Assembly: GCF_004365355.1 (NCBI RefSeq)
Contig: NZ_SODP01000001.1
Span: 2,797,473-2,861,472, forward strand
Direction: 5' to 3'
Source of the DNA: Kribbella pratensis
GTDB lineage: Bacteria; Actinomycetota; Actinomycetes; Propionibacteriales; Kribbellaceae
DNA: 64,000 nt
A program made the position numbers and the translations under genes. Numbering within the stretch: the first letter of the stretch is position 1; the number at the start of each line of letters is the position of its first letter. The notes beneath the pieces are model-generated. The model saw only the letters and a list, made by a program, of their open reading frames with translations. It searched no databases and was not told the origin of the DNA. Below, in pieces: positions 41,484-49,793 of this stretch.

Positions 41484-43844
41484 TCACCCTCCTCCTGGAT
41501 CCTCTGCGATCGTGACCGGCGTCGTCAGGACCCGGTCGTGTCCCACCACCCTCACATCACCGGTGATCCGCACCGAAGCGCGACACGGCAGGTCGAGCGA
41601 CGACGTGCCCATCATCACTTCGAACTCGCCGGGCTCGACGATCCGTCTCAGATCCGGGCCCGTGTAGGCCGTGCGATCGGCGTGCACCTGGAACGTGACA
41701 TCGACGCCCTGCCCCGGCTCGAGCGACACCCGCGCGAACCCGGTCAGCAGCTTCAACGGCCGGGCGACCTGGGCGACGACGTCCCGCAGGTACAACTGAA
41801 CGACCTCGTCACCAGCACGCTCGCCGGTGTTCTGCACCCGCACCGTCGCGGTGAACTCACCGTCGCTGGCGATCTCCGGCGTGCTGAGTCTGAGGTCGCC
41901 GACCTCGAAGCTCGTGTACGACGCGCCGTAGCCGAACGGGTGCAACGGCCGGACCTCGAGACCGCTGATCCCGGCACTCTCCACACTGCCGAGCGCCGGC
42001 TGCAGGTACGTACCGGGCTGCCCTCCGACATGCCGCGGAATCTGGACGGGCAACTTCCCGCTGGGCACGATCCGCCCGCTCAACACACCGGCGATCGCGG
42101 CCGCACCTTCTTGGCCCGGGATGAACGCCTGCACGAGCCCGGCGACCCGGTCCGCAAACTCTCCGAGCGCATACGGCCGCCCCGAAACCACCACCAGGAC
42201 AACCGGCTTCCCGGCGCCGAGCAACGCATCGAGCAACTGCCCCTGCACCCCCGGAAGCCGCAGGTCCTCGGCGTCGCATCCTTCACCGGACGTCCCATGC
42301 CCGAACAGACCGGACAGATCGCCCACGAACGCGACCACTGCATCGGCTTCGCGGGCCGTCGCAACAGCCTCGTCGAACCCGGAGCGATCGTCGCCCATGA
42401 CCTCACAACCCTTTGAATACGAGACCTCCACGCCGGCCAGCTCCTTGCGCAAGGCATCGAGCGGCGTCGCGATCTCGATCCCCAGCCCGCGCTCGGGGTA
42501 CCGCGGAAGCACATGATTCGGGAACGCGTAACAGCCCATCAAGGTGCGCGGATCGTGCGCCACCGGCCCGACGACGGCAACCTTCGCGAGGTTGGTCAGC
42601 GGAAGCGCCGTGCCCGCGTCCAGCAACACCACGGACTTCTCTGCCAGCTCGGCCGCGATCGCACGATTCTCCGCCGAGTCGAGCTCGACGGACGCCTGCA
42701 CCGAACCCTCCGGCGTCCAGTCCTCGTCCAGCAGGCCGAGCTCGATCTTCTGCAGCAGCAACCGCCGCGCTGCCCGGTCCACGAGCTCCTCGGACACCTC
42801 GCCCGACTTCACCTTGTCCACCAGCCCGGCGAACCCGATCGTGTCGGGCAACTCGACGTCGGTCCCAGCCGTCAACGCCAGCGCGCCGGCGTCCGCATTG
42901 TCTGCCGCGACCCGATGCATCGACGCCAGGAACGGCACCGCCCAGTAGTCCGAGACGACGGTCCCGCCGAAGCCCCACTCACCCCGCAGTACGTCGGTGA
43001 ACAGCCACGGGTCCGCACTCGCGGGCAGTCCGTCGATGTCGGCGTACGAGCTCATCACCGACTCGGCGCCGGCCGTCGCGATCGCGGTCTCGAACGTCGG
43101 CAGGATGATGTCGAGGAGCTCGCGCTTGCCCATCGACACTGGACCGTGGTTGCGGCCGGCGCGCGAGGCGGAGTACCCGGCGAAATGTTTCAGCGTCGCG
43201 ATCACGCCCGCGCTCTGCAGACCTCGCACGTACGCCGAGCCGAGGATCGCCACCAGGTAAGGGTCTTCGCCGATCGTCTCCTCGACGCGACCCCAGCGAT
43301 AATCGCGGACCACGTCGAGCACCGGCGAGAGTCCCTGATGTACGCCGACCGCGGCCATGTCCCGTCCGATCGCGGCTGCCATCCGCTCGACCAGCGACGG
43401 GTCGAACGTCGCGCCCCAGGCGATCGACGCCGGATAGACGGTCGCGCCGTACGTCGTGAAGCCGGTGAGGCACTCCTCGTGGACCAGTGCGGGAATGCCG
43501 AGTCGGGAGTTCTTCAGCACCACCTCGTGCTGCCGGACCACCTCGGCGATGCCCTGCTCGACCGACAGCGGGTAGCTGCCCCAGACCCGGGTGAGATGAC
43601 CGAGGCCCTCGCGGCTCGCGTCCTCCAGCGACTGCGAACCGCCGGCCGAGAAGACGTCCTCCATCGGCGCGACGTTGATCGTCTCGTCCTCGGGAAGGTC
43701 ACTGTCGGCCATATCGTTACCGGCCCAGCGACTGCCCAGCTGGGCGACCTTCTCCTCCAGCGTCATCGCCTGCAGCAGCAGTCCGACCCGCTCGGCGGCA
43801 GGGAGCGCCGGGTCGCGCCAGGGCCGGTCAGTCGAGTTGGACAA
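41484..43844 (-). CDS. GH3 beta-glucosidase/xylosidase-type enzyme
   Basis: The 786 residues carry the GH3 barrel (GATVYPASIAWGATFDP, TLKHFAGYSASRAGRNHGPV) with nucleophile Asp299 in TVVSDYWAV. The second domain and a C-terminal fibronectin-like region follow. No signal peptide is visible, so the enzyme acts on sugars brought in by the neighbouring importer. KHFAGYSASRAGRNHGPV favours the xylosidase/glucosidase subgroup, but specificity is not settled. The start is TTG 43844 with GGGAG six bases upstream. It shares its mRNA with lacI. A LacI operator lies at 43893-43903. Confidence 0.9.
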   Translation of the reverse strand: MSNSTDRPWRDPALPAAERVGLLLQAMTLEEKVAQLGSRWAGNDMADSDLPEDETINVAPMEDVFSAGGSQSLEDASREGLGHLTRVWGSYPLSVEQGIAEVVRQHEVVLKNSRLGIPALVHEECLTGFTTYGATVYPASIAWGATFDPSLVERMAAAIGRDMAAVGVHQGLSPVLDVVRDYRWGRVEETIGEDPYLVAILGSAYVRGLQSAGVIATLKHFAGYSASRAGRNHGPVSMGKRELLDIILPTFETAIATAGAESVMSSYADIDGLPASADPWLFTDVLRGEWGFGGTVVSDYWAVPFLASMHRVAADNADAGALALTAGTDVELPDTIGFAGLVDKVKSGEVSEELVDRAARRLLLQKIELGLLDEDWTPEGSVQASVELDSAENRAIAAELAEKSVVLLDAGTALPLTNLAKVAVVGPVAHDPRTLMGCYAFPNHVLPRYPERGLGIEIATPLDALRKELAGVEVSYSKGCEVMGDDRSGFDEAVATAREADAVVAFVGDLSGLFGHGTSGEGCDAEDLRLPGVQGQLLDALLGAGKPVVLVVVSGRPYALGEFADRVAGLVQAFIPGQEGAAAIAGVLSGRIVPSGKLPVQIPRHVGGQPGTYLQPALGSVESAGISGLEVRPLHPFGYGASYTSFEVGDLRLSTPEIASDGEFTATVRVQNTGERAGDEVVQLYLRDVVAQVARPLKLLTGFARVSLEPGQGVDVTFQVHADRTAYTGPDLRRIVEPGEFEVMMGTSSLDLPCRASVRITGDVRVVGHDRVLTTPVTIAEDPGGG

Positions 43845-43885
43845 GAAAATCTCCCTTGATGAACGTTCTTTTCGGTGAGCAATTA

Positions 43886-43903
43886 TCGAAAAGTTTTCGA
43901 AAC
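43886..43903. promoter_or_regulatory. LacI operator upstream of the GH3-lacI operon
   Basis: TCGAAAA-G-TTTTCGA (43886-43900) is a 7-base palindrome. Overlapping it, GTTTTCGAAAC (43893-43903) is the exact complement of the GTTTCGAAAAC found at 44032-44042 in the divergent promoter. Confidence 0.7.
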
Positions 43904-44005
43904 TCTACCGACATCCCGGCGATCGGCCTAGGGACCGTTATTCGCCTGTAACAGCAGGCATTTACGTGACCTCACTGTGACCCCAAAGTGCCCTTAGTTC
44001 AAGTC

Positions 44006-44042
44006 TTGACAGCACTATCTCCGAAACCTATGTTTCGAAAAC
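44006..44042 (+). promoter_or_regulatory. Promoter and LacI operator of the sugar ABC importer
   Basis: TTGACA (44006-44011) and TATGTT (44029-44034), separated by 17 bases, form a near-consensus vegetative promoter. GTTTCGAAAAC (44032-44042) overlaps the -10 box, so a bound repressor would block transcription. The leader to the GTG at 44102 is about 60 bases, with GGAG at 44092-44095. Confidence 0.75.
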
Positions 44043-44101
44043 AAGTCATATCGGCAGGTGCTTCCGCAACCTGCGGGGCAGCATGGAGTACGGAGATCAC
44101 A

Positions 44102-45457
44102 GTGGATCCGATGACGACATCCCGTCGTACCTTCCTAGGCATGGTCGGCGGCGGCGCATTGGCGGCCGGCCTCGCGGCCTGCGGCAGCTCCGGCCCGAGT
44201 AGTACGCCCGGTTCCACCACCGGAGCGGCGGCCGGCAGCGGCACGACGTACTGGTTCCTCACCGGTCAGCCCCAGCAGGGCATCCGGGAGGCGCAGGTCA
44301 AGCGGTTCAACGACGCGAACCCGAACAGCAAGATCAAGACCACCGAGTTCCAGAACGACGCGTTCAAGGCGAAGATCAAGACCGCCATCGGCGCGGGCCA
44401 GGGCCCGACGCTGATCTGGGGCTGGGGCGGCGGCGGCCTGAAGGCGTACGTCGAGGCCGGCCAGGTCGAGGACCTGACCGACTGGTTCAACCAGCAGACC
44501 GACCTGAAGAACTCGATCTTCCCGTCGGCCTTCACCGCGGCGACGGTCAACGGCAAGCTCTACGCCGTGCCTGGCGAGACCGTCACGCCGATCGTGCTGT
44601 TCTACGACAAGCGCTCGTTCGAGAAGATCGGCGCCCAGCCGCCGCAGTCGTGGGGCGACATCATGGACCTGGTGCCGAAGTTCAACGAGAAGGGCATCGC
44701 GCCGTTCTCGCTGGGTGGCCAGTCCCGCTGGACCAACATGATGTGGCTGGAGTTCCTCTTCGACCGCATCGGCGGCAGCGAGGTCTTCCAGAACATCTAC
44801 GACGGCAAGAAGGACGGCTGGTCCGACCCGTCCGCGCTCAAGGCGCTCGACGAGATGCAGAAGCTGATCAAGGCGAACGGCTTCATCAAGGGCTTCTCGT
44901 CCATCACGGCCGACTCCAACGCCGACCAGGCACTGCTCTACACCGGCAAGGCCGCGATGATGCTGCACGGCGCCTGGACGTACGGCAACATGAAGTCGTC
45001 CGGCAAGGACTTCGTCACCGGCGGCCACCTCGGCTACATGAACTTCCCGCCGGTCGACGGCGGTAAGGGTGACCCGTCCGACACCGTCGGCAACCCGGGC
45101 CAGTACATGTCGATCTCCTCCAAGGCGAGCCAGGCCGACAAGGACAACGCCAAGAAGTTCATCGCGAACAACACCCTCGACGACGCCACGGTCGACGCCT
45201 GGGTGAAGTCCGGCAACATCCCGGTCGTGAAGAGCGCGAAGGACAAGCTCTCGTCGATCTCCGACAAGAACGACTCCGAGTGGCTGAACTTCGTCTACGA
45301 CACGGCGGCGAACGCGAAGAACTTCGCCCAGTCGTGGGACCAGGCCCTCAGCCCGACGCAGGCCGAGACCCTGCTCGACAACATCGCCAAGCTCTTCCAG
45401 CTGTCCATCTCGCCGCAGCAGTTCGCCGACAACATGAACGCGGTGATCGGCCAGTGA
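44102..45457 (+). CDS. Solute-binding lipoprotein of a CUT1 sugar ABC importer
   Basis: The roughly 451-residue protein has a twin-arginine signal (TSRRTFLGMVGGG) and a lipobox LAAC, so it is anchored outside the membrane. It has the extracellular solute-binding fold, family 1 (VNGKLYAVPGETVTPIVLFY, AMMLHGAWTYGN). A Thr/Ser-rich linker follows the Cys. GGAG is six bases before GTG 44102; an ATG three codons on is the alternative start. It is first of a three-gene importer under a strong promoter with a LacI operator. The ligand is probably a beta-glycoside matching the divergent GH3 enzyme (inference). Confidence 0.9.
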   Translation: MDPMTTSRRTFLGMVGGGALAAGLAACGSSGPSSTPGSTTGAAAGSGTTYWFLTGQPQQGIREAQVKRFNDANPNSKIKTTEFQNDAFKAKIKTAIGAGQGPTLIWGWGGGGLKAYVEAGQVEDLTDWFNQQTDLKNSIFPSAFTAATVNGKLYAVPGETVTPIVLFYDKRSFEKIGAQPPQSWGDIMDLVPKFNEKGIAPFSLGGQSRWTNMMWLEFLFDRIGGSEVFQNIYDGKKDGWSDPSALKALDEMQKLIKANGFIKGFSSITADSNADQALLYTGKAAMMLHGAWTYGNMKSSGKDFVTGGHLGYMNFPPVDGGKGDPSDTVGNPGQYMSISSKASQADKDNAKKFIANNTLDDATVDAWVKSGNIPVVKSAKDKLSSISDKNDSEWLNFVYDTAANAKNFAQSWDQALSPTQAETLLDNIAKLFQLSISPQQFADNMNAVIGQ

Positions 45458-45488
45458 ACCTGTCACACCTCGAAGGCCAGGAGATTCC

Positions 45489-46430
45489 ATGACCGTGACC
45501 GCTCCGCCCGTCGTCCCGGCGACCGGCCGCAATGTCTCGTCCGACGCCGGGGGGTCCCGCGTCGGGCGGAGCGGTCCGGTCGCCTGGATGGTGCTGCCCG
45601 CGCTGGTGCTGTTCGTCGTGTTCGGGGTCGTGCCGCTGATCGGCGTGGTCGTGCTCAGCTTCACCCAGTGGGACGGCCTCGGCCCGATCCACGCGAACGG
45701 GCTCGCGAACTGGCGCTCGGTGCTGTCCGATCCGCAGACGTGGCACAGCGTCTACGTGACCTTCGAGATCATGATCCTGTCCTGGGCGGTGCAGACCCCG
45801 ATGAGCCTGCTGCTCGGCACGTTCCTGGCCGGCCGGCAGCGGTACCGCGCGTTCCTGGCCGTGCTGTACTTCATCCCGCTGCTGCTCAGCTCGGCCGCGA
45901 TCGCGATCACGTACAAGGCCCTGCTCGATCCGAACTTCGGCCTCGGCGCGGGCCTGCACATCGGCTTCCTCACCCAGGACTGGCTCGGTAAGAGCAACCT
46001 CGCGATCGCCGTGGTGATCTTCATCGTGTCCTGGCAGTTCATCCCCTTCCACTCGCTGATCTACCAAGGCGGCGTACGGCAGATCCCGACCACGATGTAC
46101 GAGGCGGCCTCGATCGACGGCGCCGGCCGGATCCGGCAGTTCTTCAGCATCACCATCCCGCAACTGAAGTACACGATCATCACGTCGTCGACCCTGATGG
46201 TGGTCGGCTCGCTGACCTTCTTCGACCTGATCTTCGTGCTGACCGCGGGCGGCCCCGGTGACGCCACCCGGGTCCTCGCCCTCGACATGTACAAGCGTGG
46301 CTTCATGTCCAACCAGATGGGTCCCGCCAGCGTGATCGCATCCATCATCGTGCTGCTCGGTCTGGTGCTCGCGCTGCTGCTCCGGCGGCTCGGCGGCAGT
46401 ACGACGGCCAGCCAGCAGGAAGGTGCCTGA
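45489..46430 (+). CDS. CUT1 ABC importer permease (MalF-type)
   Basis: The 313 residues have six membrane helices. The permease EAA loop is EAASIDGAGRIRQFFSITIP, where the ATPase docks. It is the first of two permeases after the binding protein, separated from it by 31 bases, and ends one base before the second permease start. No ATPase gene is in the operon, so a shared MsiK-type ATPase encoded elsewhere probably energises it, as is usual in actinobacteria. AGGAGA lies five to ten bases before the ATG. Confidence 0.9.
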   Translation: MTVTAPPVVPATGRNVSSDAGGSRVGRSGPVAWMVLPALVLFVVFGVVPLIGVVVLSFTQWDGLGPIHANGLANWRSVLSDPQTWHSVYVTFEIMILSWAVQTPMSLLLGTFLAGRQRYRAFLAVLYFIPLLLSSAAIAITYKALLDPNFGLGAGLHIGFLTQDWLGKSNLAIAVVIFIVSWQFIPFHSLIYQGGVRQIPTTMYEAASIDGAGRIRQFFSITIPQLKYTIITSSTLMVVGSLTFFDLIFVLTAGGPGDATRVLALDMYKRGFMSNQMGPASVIASIIVLLGLVLALLLRRLGGSTTASQQEGA

Positions 46431-46431
46431 G

Positions 46432-47319
46432 ATGGCGATCGCAACCACCTCGAGTACGTCGACCCGTCGCGCCCGCGGCGGACCGGTGCGCGCGCACAAG
46501 CTGCTCCAGCTGAACTGGTTCGGCGGACTGGCCGGCTGGATCTGGCTCGCGATCGTGGTGATCCCGCTGTACTGGATCGTGGTCACCAGCTTCAAGGACC
46601 AGAGCGACTACTTCACCCAGAACCCGTTCGCCCTGCCGTCCGCACCGACGTCGGAGAACTACAAGCTGGTTATCGAGTCCGACTTTCCGCGGTACTTCAT
46701 CAACAGCGTGATCGTCACCATCGGCACGATCGTCCCTGCAGTCGGGATCTCGTTCATGGCGGCGTACGCGATCATCCGCGGCGCCGGCAGCAGGTTCCTT
46801 GCCGGGGTCAACGGTATGTTCCTGATGGGGCTCGCGATCCCGCTGCAGGCGACGATCATCCCGGTCTACCTGCTGATCATCAAGATGCACCTGTACGACA
46901 GCCTGCTCGCGCTGATCCTGCCGTCCGTCGCGTTCTCGATCCCGCTGTCGGTGCTGGTGCTGTCGAACTTCATCCGCGACGTACCGAAGGAACTGTTCGA
47001 GTCGATGCGGGTGGACGGCGCGACCGAGTGGGGCATGCTCCGCACACTCGCGTTCCCGCTGACCCGGCCGGCGCTCGTGACCGTGAGCATCTACAACGGT
47101 CTGGCCGTCTGGAACGGGTTCCTGTTGCCGTTGATCCTGACCCAGAGCCCGGACAAGCGCACGCTGCCGTTGGCACTGTGGACCTTCCAGGGCCAGTACA
47201 GCGTGAACGTTCCGGCGGTCCTGGCCTCGGTCGTCCTGACCACGCTGCCGATCGTCATCCTGTACGCCGTCAGCCGCCGGCAACTGCTGTCCGGTCTCAC
47301 CGCCGGTTTCAGCCGCTAG
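46432..47319 (+). CDS. CUT1 ABC importer permease (MalG-type)
   Basis: The 295 residues have six helices. The N-terminal cytosolic part is followed by a periplasmic region, and the EAA-type loop is ESMRVDGATEWGMLRTLAFP. It pairs with the upstream MalF-type permease to form the channel for the sugar delivered by the lipoprotein. The start is ATG 46432, one base after the preceding stop; an upstream in-frame codon is less likely. A strong hairpin follows about 35 bases after the stop, so the operon probably ends there. Confidence 0.9.
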   Translation: MAIATTSSTSTRRARGGPVRAHKLLQLNWFGGLAGWIWLAIVVIPLYWIVVTSFKDQSDYFTQNPFALPSAPTSENYKLVIESDFPRYFINSVIVTIGTIVPAVGISFMAAYAIIRGAGSRFLAGVNGMFLMGLAIPLQATIIPVYLLIIKMHLYDSLLALILPSVAFSIPLSVLVLSNFIRDVPKELFESMRVDGATEWGMLRTLAFPLTRPALVTVSIYNGLAVWNGFLLPLILTQSPDKRTLPLALWTFQGQYSVNVPAVLASVVLTTLPIVILYAVSRRQLLSGLTAGFSR

Positions 47320-47405
47320 ACCCCTCTGCTCGGCGCGTTGGTCAGAGCCGTCTGCTCGCGTCCCGGCTCGTCCGGGACGCGAGCACCGGTCTGCCGAACG
47401 CGCCG
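47312..47405. repeat. 94-base imperfect direct repeat, left copy, with strong hairpin
   Basis: These 94 bases align without gaps to 48761-48854, with about 77% of positions matching by my count. The left copy spans the permease stop. It holds GCTCGCGTCCCGG (47354-47366) and its exact complement (47372-47384), a 13-base stem with a five-base loop. Outer 9-base arms lie at 47331-47339 and 47397-47405. The hairpin is a likely terminator of the importer operon. Confidence 0.75.
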
Positions 47406-47498
47406 TTCGGACGCCATTCAGAACTGTCGTGCGAATACCCCCTTTCGGAGCCACGCGCATGGACGTGCGTGGCGGGGGGCTTCAACAGGGAGGCAAGA

Positions 47499-48737
47499 GT
47501 GCAGGATCGCCATGGACCTGTGAGCAATTCGACCAACCTGAGGCCGCAGATTTCCCGCCGGGTGTTCCTCGGTGCGGGCGCAGCAGCGGCGGCAGGCGTG
47601 GGCTTGGGCCTTACAGGGCCGGCATTCGCAGACCCGGGCCCGGCCGGTAATCCGGGTAAACCCGGCGGGGAGGTTCCGTTCGGACCCGTCGTGGTGGCTG
47701 GTCAAGGCGGGCGCACGTCCTACGCCCGCGCTGTCCGGCTCGGCACCTCGGCGCCGGGCAAATCGCAGACCCTGCTCGCAACCTACCAAGGCGGCGGCCC
47801 GGGGTTCCCTCTTTATCGCAGTGATGACGACGGCCGCACCTGGGCCAAGCAGAGCAGCGTCCCGAACGCCGGCACGGCGACCGGGGTGTATCTGCAGCCG
47901 TTCCTCTATCAACTGCCCCGCGCGTTCGCCGGTCTTCCCAAGGGCGCGCTTCTTTTCGCGTGCAACTGGCTCGGCACGAACTTCAGCAGCACGAACATCC
48001 AGCTGTACGCCAGCACGGACGCCGGCCTCACCTGGCAGTTCCTGAGCACGGTGGCCCAGGGTGGACCGGCGAACACGACGAACGGCGCGACGCCGGTGTG
48101 GGAGCCGTTCCTGCTGCTGCACAACGACAACCTGATCTGCTACTACTCCGACCAGCGAGACCCCAACTTCGGCCAGAAGCTCGCGCACCAGACCAGCACG
48201 GACCTGCACACGTGGGGTCCGGTCGTCGACGACGCGACCGGAACCGCCTACGCCGAGCGGCCCGGCATGACCACGGTGGCACGGCTGAAGGGCGATCTGT
48301 GGATCATGACCTACGAATTCGGCGAGCCCGACGACCCGACCAACCCCGATCAGAACAACTACTCGTACCACGTGCACTACCGGATCGCGAAGGACCCGGA
48401 GTCGTTCCGGTTCTCCCCGGACACCCCGCTCGTGGACCAGAACGGCTCCGCCCCGAACGGCGCTCCCGTCGTGACGTGGTCGCAGTCGGGGGGCGTGAAC
48501 GGAACGATCATCGTCACGGGCAACGACGATCAGGACTTCTTCATCAACCGCGAGCTCGGCGCCCCGGGGGCCTGGACGCGGTTCTCGTCGCCGATGCCGG
48601 CCGGCTACAGCCGGTTCACCATCCCGCTGGAGGGCCCCGGGGACCCGCAGAACCGTGGCCTGGTCTTCGTCATCACGGGAGCGCAGTACGGCAAATCCGG
48701 CCCCGTCGAGGCGGGCATCATCTCGCTGGACAACTGA
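47499..48737 (+). CDS. Tat-exported BNR/sialidase-fold protein
   Basis: The 412-residue protein has a Tat signal (ISRRVFLGAGAAAAAG) ending near AFADPGPAG. The mature part is a beta-propeller with two clear Asp-boxes, YRSDDDGRTWAK and YASTDAGLTWQF (SxDxGxTW type). It ends IISLDN. The fold is that of exo-sialidases and exo-arabinanases, but the catalytic Arg triad or acids cannot be assigned with confidence, so the substrate is open. GGGAGG (47488-47493) precedes GTG 47499; GTG 47520 is a second option. The gene is flanked by direct repeats and lies after the sugar importer, which suggests polysaccharide breakdown outside the cell. Confidence 0.7.
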   Translation: MQDRHGPVSNSTNLRPQISRRVFLGAGAAAAAGVGLGLTGPAFADPGPAGNPGKPGGEVPFGPVVVAGQGGRTSYARAVRLGTSAPGKSQTLLATYQGGGPGFPLYRSDDDGRTWAKQSSVPNAGTATGVYLQPFLYQLPRAFAGLPKGALLFACNWLGTNFSSTNIQLYASTDAGLTWQFLSTVAQGGPANTTNGATPVWEPFLLLHNDNLICYYSDQRDPNFGQKLAHQTSTDLHTWGPVVDDATGTAYAERPGMTTVARLKGDLWIMTYEFGEPDDPTNPDQNNYSYHVHYRIAKDPESFRFSPDTPLVDQNGSAPNGAPVVTWSQSGGVNGTIIVTGNDDQDFFINRELGAPGAWTRFSSPMPAGYSRFTIPLEGPGDPQNRGLVFVITGAQYGKSGPVEAGIISLDN

Positions 48738-48760
48738 CGGCCGGAGCCTTCGCGATTTGA

Positions 48761-48854
48761 GCAGCTAGATCCTTCTGCTCGGAGCTTTGCTCAGAGCCGT
48801 CTGCTTCCGGGTCTGATCGCCCACGACGCGAGCGCCAGTACGGCGAACGCGGCG
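48761..48854. repeat. 94-base imperfect direct repeat, right copy
   Basis: This copy overlaps the 3' end of the DoxX-like gene and its flank and lies 1449 bases after the left copy (47312-47405). The DoxX end has LASWAIRPGSRRL; the left copy, read in the same direction, gives LASRTSRDASRRL before a stop, so the left copy looks like a diverged DoxX end. Confidence 0.7.
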
Positions 48855-49147
48855 GGGGCGATCGTCCCGGAGTAGCGGTGTGCGGCGGCGTTCGAGGCCG
48901 CAGCGCCGATCATGTTGATCAGCACTCCGGCGTACGCCCATTCCTTCAGGCGCGGCAGTCCGGGCGCGAGCACGATCACCGCGGCGATCAGCTTCGCCGT
49001 ACCGAGGATCGTGGCCAGGTAGCTCGGGTATCCGAGGTCGATCATCATCGGGTAGAACGGCGGCAACCGGAGCAGGTCCATCGCGCCTCCGACGGCACAC
49101 TCCCCCACCACGACCGTGGTGATGGCCCAGTACGCGCTACTCCTCAT
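48791..49147 (-). CDS. DoxX-like membrane protein
   Basis: The 118 residues have four hydrophobic segments (YWAITTVVVGECAVGGAMDL, ATILGTAKLIAAVIVLAPG, WAYAGVLINMIGAAASN, AFAVLALASWAIRP), as in DoxX/DUF4345-type membrane proteins. These are often part of redox or detoxification responses. The start is ATG 49147 with AGGTGAT a few bases upstream. It is divergent from a TetR gene across 73 bases with shared inverted repeats, so it is the probable target of that TetR. Confidence 0.78.
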   Translation of the reverse strand: MRSSAYWAITTVVVGECAVGGAMDLLRLPPFYPMMIDLGYPSYLATILGTAKLIAAVIVLAPGLPRLKEWAYAGVLINMIGAAASNAAAHRYSGTIAPAAFAVLALASWAIRPGSRRL

Positions 49148-49157
49148 CGGATCACCT

Positions 49158-49208
49158 GCTATCGAAACGGCTCCGTACTCTTACCTATCGGTACGATAGC
49201 GTTTCGAT
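49158..49208. promoter_or_regulatory. TetR-type operators between doxX and tetR
   Basis: ATCGAAACG (49161-49169) and its complement CGTTTCGAT (49200-49208) flank CTATCG-GTA-CGATAG (49185-49199), an exact palindrome. The elements lie between the divergent starts 49147 and 49221 and probably bind the TetR encoded at 49221. Confidence 0.65.
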
Positions 49209-49220
49209 GGAGGAGGATCA

Positions 49221-49793
49221 ATGGACGCTCGCAGCTTCCGCGCCACTCGCGGGGACGGCGCCAGACAGCGCATGCTCACCGCTGCCCTGGAGGTGCTGGA
49301 CGAGGCCGGCCTGGCGGGCTTCACGATGGAGGCGGTCGCACGGCGGGCCGGTGCGAGCAAGGCCACGCTCTACCGGCGCTGGCCGACGACCGGCGCGCTG
49401 CTGGTCGACGCGATGGACCACACCTTCCGCCCCTTCCCGACACCTGACACGGGATCCGTGGTTTCCGATGTCGCGGAGATCCTGAACGCGTTCGTGACGA
49501 TGCTCGAGCGGACGCCGTTCCCCCGGTTGCTCGCCGCATTCATCGACGCCGCCGAGCACGATCCCGCCCTCTCGAAGCTGCACACCGATCTCACCAACCG
49601 TCGCCGGGAGCCGATGCTCGCCGTCCTGGCCCGCGGCCGCGACCGAGGCGAACTGGGCCCGGACACCGACCCCGAACTGACCACGGACCTCCTCACCAGC
49701 CCGTTCTTCTACCGTCACTTCGTTGCCCACCGCCCCATTCCGCGCGAGCTGGTGGACGAAGTCATCTCCCGGGTGCTGTCGCCGAAGATCTGA
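49221..49793 (+). CDS. TetR-family regulator of the DoxX gene
   Basis: The 190-residue protein has an N-terminal helix-turn-helix (RMLTAALEVLDEAGLAGFTM, then RRAGASKATLYRRWPTTGAL) and a TetR_C-type C-terminal domain (RTPFPRLLAAFIDAAEHDPA). GGAGGAGG lies six to seven bases before ATG 49221. Palindromes in the divergent intergenic region support autoregulation and control of doxX. Its 3' end overlaps the convergent apbE-like gene by 79 bases, an unusually long tail-to-tail overlap. Confidence 0.87.
   Translation: MDARSFRATRGDGARQRMLTAALEVLDEAGLAGFTMEAVARRAGASKATLYRRWPTTGALLVDAMDHTFRPFPTPDTGSVVSDVAEILNAFVTMLERTPFPRLLAAFIDAAEHDPALSKLHTDLTNRRREPMLAVLARGRDRGELGPDTDPELTTDLLTSPFFYRHFVAHRPIPRELVDEVISRVLSPKI

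Noticed and set aside
36709..43745. Palindrome GCCCAGCTGGGC at 36709-36720 and 43734-43745 as a shared operator
   Set aside because: One copy lies just after a stop and the other inside coding sequence, so neither is promoter-placed. The match is short and GC-rich and could be chance.
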